A stretch of DNA of 64,000 bases, from positions 1 through 64,000 of the forward strand of contig NZ_AFHG01000053.1 of the NCBI RefSeq assembly GCF_000214035.2, written 5' to 3'. Source of the stretch: Methyloversatilis universalis FAM5 (GTDB lineage Bacteria > Pseudomonadota > Gammaproteobacteria > Burkholderiales > Rhodocyclaceae). The notes below the pieces were generated by a model. That model did not search any database, was not told the DNA's origin, and saw only the letters and a program-made list of their open reading frames with translations. A program made the translations under genes and the position numbers. Shown one piece after another: positions 20,120 to 33,236 of this stretch (its first letter is position 1; the number at the start of each line of letters is the position of its first letter).

Positions 20120-20977
20120 ATGGACACTCTTCAAGCACTGGCCGATGCCGGCCTGCTGCCGGCGCTCGCCGGCGTGATCGGCCTGGTGGTCGGCAGCTTC
20201 CTGAACGTGGTGATTCACCGGCTGCCGCTCATGATGGAACGCGAATGGGCGGCCCAGTGCGCTGACCTGCGCGGCGAAGCTGCACCGGCGGGTGAAGCGC
20301 TGACGCTGGCACGACCGCGCTCACGCTGCCCGCAGTGCGGTCACGCCATCACCGCGCTGGAGAACGTTCCGGTGCTGTCCTGGCTCTGGCTGCGGGGCCG
20401 CTGCAGCGGATGCGGTACCCGCATCAGCGCGCGCTATCCGCTGGTCGAACTGCTGACCGGCCTGCTGTCCGCCGGCTGCGCCTGGGTCTTCGGGCCTTCG
20501 CTGCAGATGGCGGGCGCCCTGGTTTTTGTCTGGGCCATGGTGGCACTCACCTTCATCGACCTGGACACCCAGCTGCTGCCGGACAGCATCACGCTGCCGC
20601 TGCTGTGGGCCGGGCTGCTGCTGAACCTCAACGGAGGATTCACCGATCTCAGTTCGGCGGTGACCGGCGCGATGGCCGGCTACCTGGTGCTGTGGACGGT
20701 GTACTGGGCGTTCAAGCTGGCCACCGGCAAGGAAGGCATGGGTTATGGCGACTTCAAGCTGCTGGCCGCGATCGGCGCCTTTCTCGGCTGGCAGATGCTG
20801 CCAGCGGTCATCCTGCTGTCGTCAGTGGTGGGCGCGGTGGTCGGCATTGCGCTGATCGCGCTGCGTTCGCACGGTCGCGACGTGCCTATCCCCTTCGGGC
20901 CCTACCTGGCCGCGGCCGGCGTGATTGCGCTGTTCTTCGGTGAGGCGCTGAACCGGGTCTATCTGGGTCTGTTCTGA
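20120..20977 (+). CDS. pilD: prepilin peptidase / N-methyltransferase PilD
   Basis: PilD cleaves the prepilin leader and methylates the new N-terminus, for type IV pilins and often type II pseudopilins. The 285-residue membrane protein has the cytoplasmic two-CxxC zinc region (CPQCGH, CSGCGT), and the two catalytic aspartates in LDTQLLPD-type and GYGDFKLL (GxGD) motifs. It follows pilC by 12 bp. In relatives coaE and yacG often come next; here the operon ends and a 172-bp gap follows. Confidence 0.95.
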   Translation: MDTLQALADAGLLPALAGVIGLVVGSFLNVVIHRLPLMMEREWAAQCADLRGEAAPAGEALTLARPRSRCPQCGHAITALENVPVLSWLWLRGRCSGCGTRISARYPLVELLTGLLSAGCAWVFGPSLQMAGALVFVWAMVALTFIDLDTQLLPDSITLPLLWAGLLLNLNGGFTDLSSAVTGAMAGYLVLWTVYWAFKLATGKEGMGYGDFKLLAAIGAFLGWQMLPAVILLSSVVGAVVGIALIALRSHGRDVPIPFGPYLAAAGVIALFFGEALNRVYLGLF

Positions 20978-21099
20978 TTCGGACCGTCGTTTCCCGGAAC
21001 TGCCGGGGCTTGAATACCGTGTCCGCCCCCTCATTTTCAATGCCTGCCATGCAGCCGACACGCGCGCCAGCGTCCGTGCGCGAGCTGGCGCGAAATGTG

Positions 21100-21149
21100 C
21101 ATGTGCAACAATCGCTTAGTCTATAATTTCGTGTTTTCTGGAGCTCGAC
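21100..21149 (+). promoter_or_regulatory. promoter region of the fmdB-like - DUF502 - aspS group
   Basis: A consensus -10 TATAAT lies at 21122-21127, but only a weak -35 (around 21099-21104) is seen at normal spacing. A good ribosome site, TGGAG at 21139-21143, precedes the ATG at 21150. The -10 quality makes this the likely start of the operon that runs to nudB. Confidence 0.5.
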
Positions 21150-21455
21150 ATGCCGATCTACGGTTACCGCTGCTCGTCCTGCGGTCTTCAAAAGGACGTG
21201 ATGCAGAAAATCAGCGACGCCCCGCTGACCGATTGCCCGGCCTGCGGCGCATCGACCTTCTCCAAACAGCTGTCGGCGGCCGGCTTCCAGCTCAAGGGCA
21301 GCGGCTGGTACGTGACCGACTTCAAGGGCGGCTCCGGCGGCTCGGCGGGTACGACCACACCGAAGGCTGACACCGCGGCCGCGTCATCGTCCTCGTCCGA
21401 CAGCGGCACGTCTGCCGCAAGCACGCCCTGCGGCGGCTCCTGCGCCTGCCATTGA
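21150..21455 (+). CDS. FmdB-type zinc ribbon protein
   Basis: This 101-residue protein starts MPIYGYRCSSCG with an N-terminal zinc ribbon formed by two CxxC pairs (CSSCG and CPACG, about residues 8-36), the FmdB/CxxC_CXXC_SSSS family hallmark. The C-terminal 40 residues are a low-complexity Gly/Ser/Ala tail ending CGGSCACH, again typical. Function is unproven; FmdB was named as a putative regulator of amide use. The stop overlaps the next ATG (TGATG), showing coupling to DUF502. Confidence 0.88.
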   Translation: MPIYGYRCSSCGLQKDVMQKISDAPLTDCPACGASTFSKQLSAAGFQLKGSGWYVTDFKGGSGGSAGTTTPKADTAAASSSSSDSGTSAASTPCGGSCACH

Positions 21456-22084
21456 TGAAGCGTTACTTCATCACCGGTCTGCTGATCTGGATTCCGCTGG
21501 CCATCACGATCTGGGTGCTGGCCTGGATACTGGGTACGCTGGACCAGACCATGCTGCTGGTCCCCTGGCAATGGCGCCCGGCGCAGCTGTTCGGCTTTGA
21601 CGTACCCGGTCTGGGCGTCATCCTGACCGTGCTCATCATCCTGGTCAGCGGCATCGTCGGCCACAACATCATCGGCCAGCGCCTGCTGCGCTACTGGGAA
21701 GGCCTGCTGTCACGGATTCCGGTGGTGAAGTCCATCTACAACGGCGTGAAGCAGGTGTCGGACACGCTGTTTTCCAGCTCCGGCGAAGCCTTCCGCAAGG
21801 CGCTGCTCGTCCAGTACCCGCGTCAGGGCAGCTGGACCATCGCCTTCCTGACCGGCCAGCCGGGCGGCGACGTGGCCGATCATCTGCCGGATCACGTCAG
21901 CGTCTATGTACCGACCACGCCCAACCCGACGTCCGGCTTCTTCCTGATGCTGCCGCGCAGCGAGGTGATCGAACTGGACATGACGGTGGACGAGGCGCTC
22001 AAGTACATCGTGTCCATGGGCGTCGTGCCGCCCCCCAGAAAAACAAAACCGCATGCGGCTGCAGTGCCCGCACTCGACAACTGA
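21455..22084 (+). CDS. DUF502 family membrane protein
   Basis: This is a 209-residue protein of unknown function with two N-terminal transmembrane helices ([20 protein letters not shown] and [19 protein letters not shown]) and a soluble domain with the conserved stretches [18 protein letters not shown] and [12 protein letters not shown]. The fmdB-like - DUF502 - aspS order is widely kept in Betaproteobacteria. ATG 21455 overlaps the previous stop. A short hairpin (GGGG / CCCC, 22087-22102) followed by GCATTTT lies before aspS and might attenuate, but is weak. Confidence 0.88.
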   Translation: MKRYFITGLLIWIPLAITIWVLAWILGTLDQTMLLVPWQWRPAQLFGFDVPGLGVILTVLIILVSGIVGHNIIGQRLLRYWEGLLSRIPVVKSIYNGVKQVSDTLFSSSGEAFRKALLVQYPRQGSWTIAFLTGQPGGDVADHLPDHVSVYVPTTPNPTSGFFLMLPRSEVIELDMTVDEALKYIVSMGVVPPPRKTKPHAAAVPALDN

Positions 22085-22124
22085 ACCGGGGTTTTCCGAC
22101 CCCGCATTTTCCCGGAAACACACC

Positions 22125-23918
<1,794 letters not shown>

Positions 23919-23921
23919 TCG

Positions 23922-24299
23922 ATGACACCCCGTCTGCCCCGCTGGCTCTCCCGCGCGCCACTGATCGCGGTGCTGTGGCTGCTGCTGACGGGGTTTGCGC
24001 CGCCCGAGGTCGCGCTGTCACAGCTGCCGCCGGAGGCGGCGCAGACGCTGGCGCTGATCCGCCAGGGCGGTCCCTTCCCCTACCGGCGTGACGGCATCGT
24101 GTTCCAGAACCGGGAACGCCGTCTGCCGGAACAGCCGCGCGGCTATTACCGCGAATACACGGTGCCCACGCCGGGCCTGGACCACCGCGGCGCCCGCCGC
24201 ATCGTCGCCGGCAGCGGTCCAGCCAACGACGTGCGCCGCTCCGGTGAGTACTGGTACACCGGCGACCACTACCGCAGCTTCCGCCGCATCAAGGAATAG
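23922..24299 (+). CDS. secreted ribonuclease of the barnase/T1 (N1) family
   Basis: The 125-residue protein has a Sec signal (basic start, then LIAVLWLLLTGFA) and a compact microbial RNase domain. Catalytic residues of the family can be placed: Glu in YREYTVPTPG, Arg in GARRIVAGSG and His in TGDHYRSF. The fold is expected to cleave single-stranded RNA, often after guanine. It lies directly between aspS and a barstar gene, so the pair forms an enzyme/inhibitor unit within the aspS-nudB operon. Possible roles include nutrient RNA use or competition; sequence does not decide. Confidence 0.88.
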   Translation: MTPRLPRWLSRAPLIAVLWLLLTGFAPPEVALSQLPPEAAQTLALIRQGGPFPYRRDGIVFQNRERRLPEQPRGYYREYTVPTPGLDHRGARRIVAGSGPANDVRRSGEYWYTGDHYRSFRRIKE

Positions 24300-24302
24300 A
24301 GC

Positions 24303-24761
24303 ATGTCCGCACTGCCCCCCGCCGATTCCATGCAAGCCCGCCTCGCCGACGCCGCCCGCAGCGGCGTGTTTTCCGCCCAGCCGGCCGCCGCCGCCCGTGC
24401 CGCCCGCGTGGCCGAACAGGCCGGCCTGCTGCTGATCGGCATCGACCTGAAGGACACCCGCGACCAGGCTTCGCTGCTGCAGGCACTGGCCGACACGCTG
24501 GGCTTTCCCGACACCTTCGGCCACAACCTCGACGCGCTCGGCGACAGCCTGGGCGATCTGTCCTGGCTGCCGGAAAGTCGCGGTTATCTGCTGCACCTGA
24601 GCAACTGCGCCAAACCGGTCGAACGCTGCAAGGACGATTTCGACGCGCTGGTCGGCGTACTCAACGATGCCGCTGACGAATGGCGCGGGCGCGGCACGCC
24701 GTTCTGGGTGCTGATCGACCAGCCGCACAGCCGCAGCCGTCCGTTCATGGCGAGCGCATGA
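24303..24761 (+). CDS. barstar family ribonuclease inhibitor
   Basis: Barstar binds and blocks barnase-type RNases in the cytoplasm until they are exported. The 152-residue protein holds the family core FPDTFGHNLDALGDSLGDLS (residues about 77-96) with the acidic loop that plugs the RNase active site, preceded by an extra 45-residue Ala-rich N-terminal region. It has no signal peptide, as expected. The gene starts 3 bp after the RNase and overlaps nudB by 4 bp (ATGA). Confidence 0.9.
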   Translation: MSALPPADSMQARLADAARSGVFSAQPAAAARAARVAEQAGLLLIGIDLKDTRDQASLLQALADTLGFPDTFGHNLDALGDSLGDLSWLPESRGYLLHLSNCAKPVERCKDDFDALVGVLNDAADEWRGRGTPFWVLIDQPHSRSRPFMASA

Positions 24762-25207
24762 AACGCCCCCAGTCCGTCCTCGTACTGATCCACAATCCGG
24801 AGGGCGACATCCTGCTGATCGAGCGGGCCAAGCATCCGGGCTACTGGCAGTCCGTCACCGGCAGCATCGAAGCCGGTGAAACGCCGGAACAGACCGCGCG
24901 GCGCGAGGTGGAGGAGGAAACCGGCATCGTCGCGCCGCCCGAGGCCTTCGACCGCTGGCACCACACGAGCCGTTTCGAGATCTATCCGATCTGGCGCCAC
25001 CGCTATCCACCGGGCGTTACCCACAACACCGAGCACGCCTTCAGCCTGTGCGTGCCGCGTGACACGCCGGTGCGGCTGGCACCGGACGAGCACCGCGACT
25101 GGCGCTGGCTGCCCTGGCGCGAAGCGCTGGACGCGGTTTTTTCGTGGACCAACCGCGACGCGATCCGGATGTTGACGCAGCGCAAGCGGCTGAACAGCCG
25201 GTCTTGA
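24758..25207 (+). CDS. nudB: dihydroneopterin triphosphate diphosphatase (Nudix)
   Basis: NudB removes pyrophosphate from dihydroneopterin triphosphate in folate synthesis. The 149 residues begin MKRPQSVLVLIHN and carry a full Nudix box (GSIEAGETPEQTARREVEEE followed by TG). The ATG at 24758 overlaps the barstar stop (ATGA). aspS-nudB is a conserved betaproteobacterial pair; here the RNase and barstar genes are inserted between them. The last codons overlap the sigma-32-like promoter of the next gene. Confidence 0.9.
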   Translation: MKRPQSVLVLIHNPEGDILLIERAKHPGYWQSVTGSIEAGETPEQTARREVEEETGIVAPPEAFDRWHHTSRFEIYPIWRHRYPPGVTHNTEHAFSLCVPRDTPVRLAPDEHRDWRWLPWREALDAVFSWTNRDAIRMLTQRKRLNSRS

Positions 25208-25231
25208 AATCGTTTTTTTCCAACCCTAGCT
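25203..25231 (+). promoter_or_regulatory. sigma-32 (heat-shock) promoter of the hsp20 gene
   Basis: CTTGAAA (25203-25209) is a perfect sigma-32 -35 element; after 14 bp comes CCCTAGCT (25224-25231), close to the -10 consensus CCCCATNT. The -35 overlaps the nudB stop codon. Predicted transcription starts near 25239, leaving a leader of under 40 nt, too short for a ROSE-type thermometer. Confidence 0.8.
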
Positions 25232-25276
25232 TGGGTGTACGCGGACCACCGCACCCGACATGGAAAGGACGAAACA

Positions 25277-25699
25277 ATGAATCAAGTGACCCGCTGGGAC
25301 CCGTTTGAAAATCTGTTCAAGGACTTTCGCGGCCTCGTGCTGCAGCCGGTAGACCTCGCCGGCAATCCGGACGTACCGGCGCTCAAGGTCGACGTGAAGG
25401 AAGACAAGGACGCCTACACGGTCCACGCCGACCTGCCGGGCGTGGCCAAGGACGACATCCACGTGAATATCGAAGGCGCGGTGGTGTCGATCAGCGCCGA
25501 AAAGAAGCGCACGGTGGAGAACAAGGAAGGCGAGCGTGTGCTGCGTTCCGAGCGCCACTACGGCAAGGTGTCGCGCAGCTTCCAGCTCGGCCAGGACATC
25601 GACGAAGCCAAAGCCCAGGCCCGCTTCGCCGACGGCGTGCTGGAGCTGACGCTGCCGAAGAAGGTGGCCGCCAGTTCGCGCAAGCTCACCATCCAGTAA
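25277..25699 (+). CDS. small heat-shock protein (Hsp20/alpha-crystallin)
   Basis: This is an ATP-independent holdase chaperone of the cytoplasm. The 140 residues begin MNQVTRWDPFENLFKDF, typical of class A bacterial sHsps. The alpha-crystallin domain (about 38-130) contains VHADLPGVAKDDI and the signature ARFADGVLELTLPKK; the tail is short. ATG 25277 has GGAAAGGA upstream. The gene is monocistronic, bounded by the sigma-32-like promoter and a strong terminator. Confidence 0.95.
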   Translation: MNQVTRWDPFENLFKDFRGLVLQPVDLAGNPDVPALKVDVKEDKDAYTVHADLPGVAKDDIHVNIEGAVVSISAEKKRTVENKEGERVLRSERHYGKVSRSFQLGQDIDEAKAQARFADGVLELTLPKKVAASSRKLTIQ

Positions 25700-25723
25700 G
25701 CGCCGCGGACGCGGTGGCACAGC

Positions 25724-25750
25724 GCGGACACCTCAGGGTGTCCGCTTTTT
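25724..25750 (+). terminator. rho-independent terminator after hsp20
   Basis: A perfect 9-bp stem GCGGACACC / GGTGTCCGC with a TCAG loop is followed by TTTTTG. It lies 25 bp after the hsp20 stop and separates it from argB. Confidence 0.93.
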
Positions 25751-25771
25751 GTTTGTGCAGTGCACGGCTAG

Positions 25772-27450
<1,679 letters not shown>

Positions 27451-27456
27451 GCGACC

Positions 27457-28787
<1,331 letters not shown>

Positions 28788-28788
<1 letters not shown>

Positions 28789-29426
28789 CAGGGTTCGGCG
28801 GATGCGTCCGGCAGTGCGGCGGTCAGCCAGGGCGCCACCACATTCTCCACCTCGTCGACACCGGTCTTCTTCAGGCTGGAAAAGAGCTGCACCGTTACCT
28901 GATCGCCCATGCCGGACAGCTGGTTGCGCACATCGGCCAGCGTCGAGGCCTGCGCGCTGCGGGTGAGCTTGTCGGCCTTGGTCAGCAGCACGTGCATCGG
29001 CTTTCCGCTCTGCGAAAACCACTGGATCATGTTCCAGTCCAGTTCGGTCAGCGGGTGGCGCGAATCCATGATGAGCACCAGCCCGACCAGGCTTTCGCGC
29101 TCCTTCAGATAGCGCTCGATCAGGCCGGCCCAGGCGCGGCGCACCTCGGGCGGTACCTGGGCGAAGCCATAACCCGGCAGATCGACCAGAAAGCCGCCCT
29201 TGACCAGCTTGAAATAGTTGATGAGCTGGGTGCGGCCCGGCGTCTTGCTGACGAAAGCCAGCCGCGTATGGCCGACCAGCGTGTTGATCGCGCTCGACTT
29301 GCCGGCGTTGGAACGGCCGGCGAACGCGATTTCGGGACCGGCCGCCGCCGGCAGACCGGTCGGCTTGGCTACGGAGATATGGAAGGCAGCGCCACGGAAC
29401 AGAGAGGACAAATCAGAATCGCGCAA
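28788..29426 (-). CDS. engB: ribosome biogenesis GTPase EngB (YihA/YsxC)
   Basis: EngB is an essential small GTPase for 50S assembly. The 212 residues contain G1 FAGRSNAGKSSAINTL, G3 VDLPGYGFA and G4 TKADKL in normal order, with the circularly normal TrmE-Era-EngA-YihA fold. It is divergent from the cytochrome c4 gene, a conserved betaproteobacterial pairing. Its stop meets the terminator tail of the convergent candidate small RNA. Confidence 0.95.
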
Positions 29427-29520
29427 TGCGCGCCCGGGAAAACGCGGTAAAATGGGGAGTTTAGCGTATCACCGAAACTTTCCCGGACCTTTGCCCGGCA
29501 TCACCCGCTCAAGGATAGTC

Positions 29521-30171
29521 ATGCGCCACCTCAACGCTCTCGGTTTCGCCCTGTCTCTGACCCTCGTTTCGGCCAGCGCGCTGGCTTCCGAAGAAAAAGC
29601 CGCTCCCAAGGCAGACGCTGCCGCGGGCAAGGCGATCGCCACCCAGGTGTGCGCGGCCTGTCACGGCGCGGATGGCAACAGCACCATCCCGGCCAACCCG
29701 AAGCTGGCCGGCCAGCATCCGGAATACATCTACAAGCAGCTCAGCAACTTCAAGAGCAAGGACGGCAAGCCCGCCGAGCGCGTGAACGGCGTGATGGCCG
29801 GCATGGCCGCCGGCCTGTCCGATCAGGACATGCGCAATGTCGCCGCCTACTACGCCAGCCAGAAGCCGGCCGGCGGTCAGGCTCGCGGCTCGCGTGAAAG
29901 CATCGAACTGGGCCAGAAGATCTGGCGCGGTGGCGACCAGTCCAAGGGTCTGCCCGCCTGTGCCGGCTGCCATGGCCCGGCCGGCGCCGGCCTGCCGGCG
30001 CAGTACCCGCGCATCGCCGGTCAGCACGCCGACTACACCGAAGCCCAGCTGAAGACCTTCCGCGTCGGCGAACGCGCCAACGATCCGGCCAAGATGATGC
30101 GCATGATCGCGGTGAAGATGACCGACGCCGAAATCAAGGCGGTCGCCGACTACGCTGCCGGCCTGAAGTAA
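29521..30171 (+). CDS. dihaem cytochrome c4
   Basis: Cytochrome c4 is a periplasmic dihaem electron carrier between the bc1 complex and terminal oxidases. The 216-residue preprotein has a signal peptide (to about 22, ASALAS) and two haem-binding motifs, CAACH at 44-48 and CAGCH at 147-151, in two homologous halves; methionine ligands are available in [10 protein letters not shown] and [10 protein letters not shown]. In relatives this gene often precedes resB/ccsA haem-lyase genes; here they are absent and a terminator lies 85 bp downstream. Confidence 0.93.
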   Translation: MRHLNALGFALSLTLVSASALASEEKAAPKADAAAGKAIATQVCAACHGADGNSTIPANPKLAGQHPEYIYKQLSNFKSKDGKPAERVNGVMAGMAAGLSDQDMRNVAAYYASQKPAGGQARGSRESIELGQKIWRGGDQSKGLPACAGCHGPAGAGLPAQYPRIAGQHADYTEAQLKTFRVGERANDPAKMMRMIAVKMTDAEIKAVADYAAGLK

Positions 30172-30194
30172 TCCGCGCGCAGCGCCGGGCCGGC

Positions 30195-31016
30195 TCAGCC
30201 GGCACCGGGCGGCGCTCGGCGCTCCGCCGCCAGCGTCGCGATTTCGTCTGCCGAAAAGCCCGCCTCCAGGCGGGCTTTTTCGTTCACCGGCGGCTGCAGC
30301 CGCGGCGCATCGAATTCGTTGAACAGCCGCAGGAAGGTGGGTTCCGGCGGCAGTCCACGCTGCGCGCACAGCTGCCGGAACCAGCGGTCGCCGATCGCCA
30401 CGTGGGTGATTTCGTCGGTGAGCACGATGTCCAGGATGCCCAGTGCCGCCTGATCGCCGATGGTGCGCAGCTTGGCCATGATGGGCGGCGTGGCGTCCAG
30501 CCCGCGCGCCTCCAGCACACGGGGCACCAGCGCCATCCGGATCAGCGCGTCGTGCGCAGTGCGGCAGGCCATATCCCACAGCCCGGCATGCGCCGGAAAG
30601 TCACCGTAGTCGTAGCCCAGCGTCCGCAGATGGGTGCGCAGCAGGCCGAAATGGCGCGCCTCGTCGGCGGCTACCCGCAGCCAGTCGCCGCGGTAGTCGT
30701 CCGGCAGTTCGCGGAAGCGCCAGGCGGCATCCAGCGCCAGATTGATGGCGGTGAATTCGATGTGGCAGATGGCGTGGATCATCGCCCCATGCCCTTCACG
30801 GCTGCCCATGCGGCGCGAACGCAGCGCAGACGGCTCGACCAGTTCCGGCCGCTCGGGCCGGCCGGCGTCGGGAATGTGGTGCGGCGGCCCGGCGCTGCGG
30901 TCGAACACCACGCCGGCCTGCCAGTCGCGCCACAGCGCGGCCACCTGCGAGCACTTGGCGTCCGGGTCGGCGCACATCAGCGCCGCGTGCAGTTCGTGAA
31001 AAATCTTTCGGCTCAT
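30195..31016 (-). CDS. DUF455 ferritin-like domain protein
   Basis: The function is unknown. The 273 residues form a helical ferritin-like domain with potential di-iron ligands in [24 protein letters not shown] and [14 protein letters not shown], the pattern used by the tRNA-modifying MiaE-like and related proteins. The substrate is not known for this family. It is divergent from msrP with 66 bp between, and contains a terminator-like hairpin near its 3' end (30254-30280). Confidence 0.88.
   Translation of the reverse strand: MSRKIFHELHAALMCADPDAKCSQVAALWRDWQAGVVFDRSAGPPHHIPDAGRPERPELVEPSALRSRRMGSREGHGAMIHAICHIEFTAINLALDAAWRFRELPDDYRGDWLRVAADEARHFGLLRTHLRTLGYDYGDFPAHAGLWDMACRTAHDALIRMALVPRVLEARGLDATPPIMAKLRTIGDQAALGILDIVLTDEITHVAIGDRWFRQLCAQRGLPPEPTFLRLFNEFDAPRLQPPVNEKARLEAGFSADEIATLAAERRAPPGAG
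30254..30280. terminator. bidirectional terminator inside the DUF455 coding sequence
   Basis: GCCCGCCT / AGGCGGGC forms an 8-bp GC stem (30258-30275), extended by A-T pairs, with AAAA on the left and TTTTT on the right. For the plus strand it terminates cytochrome c4 transcription. It lies within the last 30 codons of the convergent DUF455 gene, where the same bases encode EKARLEAGF, so on the minus strand a terminator precedes the stop codon. Confidence 0.8.
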
Positions 31017-31082
31017 CGACGGTCTATCGGTAAGTTCTGGGCAGCGCGTACGGTCTGCTGCCGTGACAGGAGGAGTTTACCC

Positions 31083-32039
31083 ATGCTGATCAAACGTCCG
31101 GCAGATATCGCGCCGTCCGAAATCACCCCGCGTGCGCTGTTCGACGGCCGTCGCGACTTCATCCGTACCGCCGGCCTCGGGCTGGGTGCCGCACTGATCG
31201 GCGCCGGCCTGCCGCCGGCCGCCCGGGCGGCCGGCCACGGCGGCCAGCCGCTGGGGCCGCTGGTGAAAAGTCCGTACTCGACCAGCGAGAAGCTGAACGA
31301 CTATTCGGACATCACCGGCTACTGCAATTTCTACGAATTCGGCACCGACAAGAGCGACCCGGCGCGCAACGCCCACCGGCTGAAGACGCGGCCATGGACG
31401 GTAAGCATCGAAGGCCTGGTGAACAAGCCGAAAACGCTGGCCATCGAGGACGTGCTGAAGCTTGCGCCGCTGGAGGAGCGCATCTACCGGCTGCGCTGCG
31501 TCGAGGCGTGGTCCATGGTCATTCCGTGGGTGGGCTTTCCGCTGTCGGCGCTGCTGAAGCAGGTCGAACCGCTGGGCAGCGCGAAATACGTCGAATTCAC
31601 CACGCTGGCCGACCCGCAGACCATGCCCGGCGTGCGCAGCGGCGTGCTGGACTGGCCTTACGTGGAGGGGCTGCGGCTGGACGAAGCCATGCATCCGCTG
31701 ACACTGATCGCGGTCGGCCTGTACGGCGAAGTGCTGCCCAATCAGAACGGCGCACCGATGCGCCTGGTGGTGCCGTGGAAATACGGCTTCAAGAGCGCCA
31801 AGTCTATCGTGAAGATACGCTTTACCGACAAGGAGCCGGTCAGCTCCTGGACCCGTGCGGCGTCGCGCGAGTACGGCTTCTATTCCAACGTGAATCCGGA
31901 TGTCGACCACCCGCGCTGGAGCCAGGCACGCGAACGCCGGCTGGGCGAGTTCACCAAGCGCAAGACGCTCATGTTCAACGGCTACGGCGATCAGGTCGCT
32001 TCGTTGTACACCGGCATGGACCTGCAGAAAAACTTCTGA
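31083..32039 (+). CDS. msrP: protein-methionine-sulfoxide reductase catalytic subunit
   Basis: MsrP (YedY) is a periplasmic molybdenum-cofactor enzyme that repairs oxidised methionines in envelope proteins. The 318-residue protein has a twin-arginine signal ([13 protein letters not shown] from residue 23) and the Mo-ligating cysteine in [14 protein letters not shown] 31083 follows a strong AGGAGGAG (31068-31075). It is paired with msrQ 2 bp downstream. Confidence 0.95.
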   Translation: MLIKRPADIAPSEITPRALFDGRRDFIRTAGLGLGAALIGAGLPPAARAAGHGGQPLGPLVKSPYSTSEKLNDYSDITGYCNFYEFGTDKSDPARNAHRLKTRPWTVSIEGLVNKPKTLAIEDVLKLAPLEERIYRLRCVEAWSMVIPWVGFPLSALLKQVEPLGSAKYVEFTTLADPQTMPGVRSGVLDWPYVEGLRLDEAMHPLTLIAVGLYGEVLPNQNGAPMRLVVPWKYGFKSAKSIVKIRFTDKEPVSSWTRAASREYGFYSNVNPDVDHPRWSQARERRLGEFTKRKTLMFNGYGDQVASLYTGMDLQKNF

Positions 32040-32041
32040 GC

Positions 32042-32701
32042 ATGCGTGTAACCCCAGGTCTGAACATGCGTCTGCCCCGCTTCAACCCGGACCGCCGGCA
32101 GTTCACGCTGATCTGGCGCGCGCTGTGGGTGGCCGGCCTGCTGCCGCTGCTCGTGCTGGTGTCGGCCGGCCTGCGCGACGCGCTGGGGGCCAATCCGATC
32201 GAGTACATCACCCGCGCCACCGGTGACTGGACGCTGCGGCTGCTGCTGCTCACGCTGGCGGTCACGCCGCTGCGCCAGCTCACCGGCTGGCACTGGCTGG
32301 TGCGGCTGCGCCGCATGCTGGGTCTGTATGCCTTCTTCTACGCCTGCCTGCACCTCACCACCTATGTGTGGCTGGACCAGTTCTTCGACTGGCCGGGCAT
32401 GCTGAAGGACATCGCCAAGCGCCCCTTCGTCACGCTGGGCTTTGCCGCCTTCGTGCTCATGCTGCCGCTGGCCGCCACCTCGACGAACGCGATGATCCGC
32501 CGGCTCGGCGGTCGCACCTGGCAGCGCCTGCACCGCGCGGTTTACGCGGTCGCGGTGCTCGGCGTCGCGCACTACTGGTGGCTGGTGAAGAAGGACCTCA
32601 CCGAACCCATTCTGTACGCCAGCGTGCTGGGCACGCTGTTCGCACTGCGGCTGTGGCACGCCCGGCGCCTGCAGCGCACGCTGCAGGCGCAGGCGGCCTG
32701 A
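32042..32701 (+). CDS. msrQ: haem-binding membrane subunit MsrQ
   Basis: MsrQ (YedZ) passes electrons from the respiratory chain to MsrP. The 219-residue protein has five to six transmembrane helices of the ferric-reductase-like type and the histidines that bind haem b (YACLHLTTYVW, RLHRAVYAVAVLGVAHYWW). Start is uncertain between 32042 and 32066; neither has a strong ribosome site, and coupling to msrP is likely. Confidence 0.93.
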   Translation: MRVTPGLNMRLPRFNPDRRQFTLIWRALWVAGLLPLLVLVSAGLRDALGANPIEYITRATGDWTLRLLLLTLAVTPLRQLTGWHWLVRLRRMLGLYAFFYACLHLTTYVWLDQFFDWPGMLKDIAKRPFVTLGFAAFVLMLPLAATSTNAMIRRLGGRTWQRLHRAVYAVAVLGVAHYWWLVKKDLTEPILYASVLGTLFALRLWHARRLQRTLQAQAA

Positions 32702-32708
32702 ACCGCGA

Positions 32709-33218
32709 TCAGGCCCGGCGGCGCGCCATGCCGGCGAGCAGCGCCAGACCGCCGGCCATCAGCGCCCAGCTGCCCGGTTCCGGCACCGCCGGCGTGAAGG
32801 CCAGCGAACCGGCGCCGGACAGACCGGCCACCGTGTCATAGGCGACGAAAGCTTCGCCGATCTGCTCATAGCCCGCCACCAGCGAGAACAGCGGATCGCC
32901 GCTGGCGACGCTGTAACCCACGCCGACGAAACGGCCATCGACAAAAGCCGCTTCGGCCGGCGCGGCAGCATCAGCCAGCGCGTAGTGCTGGCCGAGCAGC
33001 GTGAAGCTGAAGCTGTCCAGCAGCAGCCATTCGTGGCCGACGCCAGTCAGCGCGGCGTCATCGAAGGCAACGCGGCCGCTGTAGGCGGCGCCGATGAGGG
33101 CGCCGGAATCGAACTGGCCGGAAAAGTCCCAGTTCTGGATCGCTGCCTGGGCCGGCAGGGCAGCCAGCAGCGTGATGGCGGAAGCTGCGGCGAGTACGGT
33201 CGTGCGAAGCATGTTCAT
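32709..33218 (-). CDS. PEP-CTERM sorting domain protein
   Basis: This 169-residue exported protein of unknown function has an N-terminal signal (MNMLRTTVLAAASAITLLAA, cleavage after AQA), a beta-rich middle and a C-terminal PEP-CTERM tail at 145-169: VPEPGSW, a hydrophobic helix and ARRRA. PEP-CTERM proteins are processed by exosortase/XrtA, usually in exopolysaccharide-making bacteria; no exosortase gene lies in this window. It is 18 bp downstream of the nuclease gene and probably in the same unit. Confidence 0.9.
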   Translation of the reverse strand: MNMLRTTVLAAASAITLLAALPAQAAIQNWDFSGQFDSGALIGAAYSGRVAFDDAALTGVGHEWLLLDSFSFTLLGQHYALADAAAPAEAAFVDGRFVGVGYSVASGDPLFSLVAGYEQIGEAFVAYDTVAGLSGAGSLAFTPAVPEPGSWALMAGGLALLAGMARRRA

Positions 33219-33236
33219 GTCTGGATTCCTTCAGGT

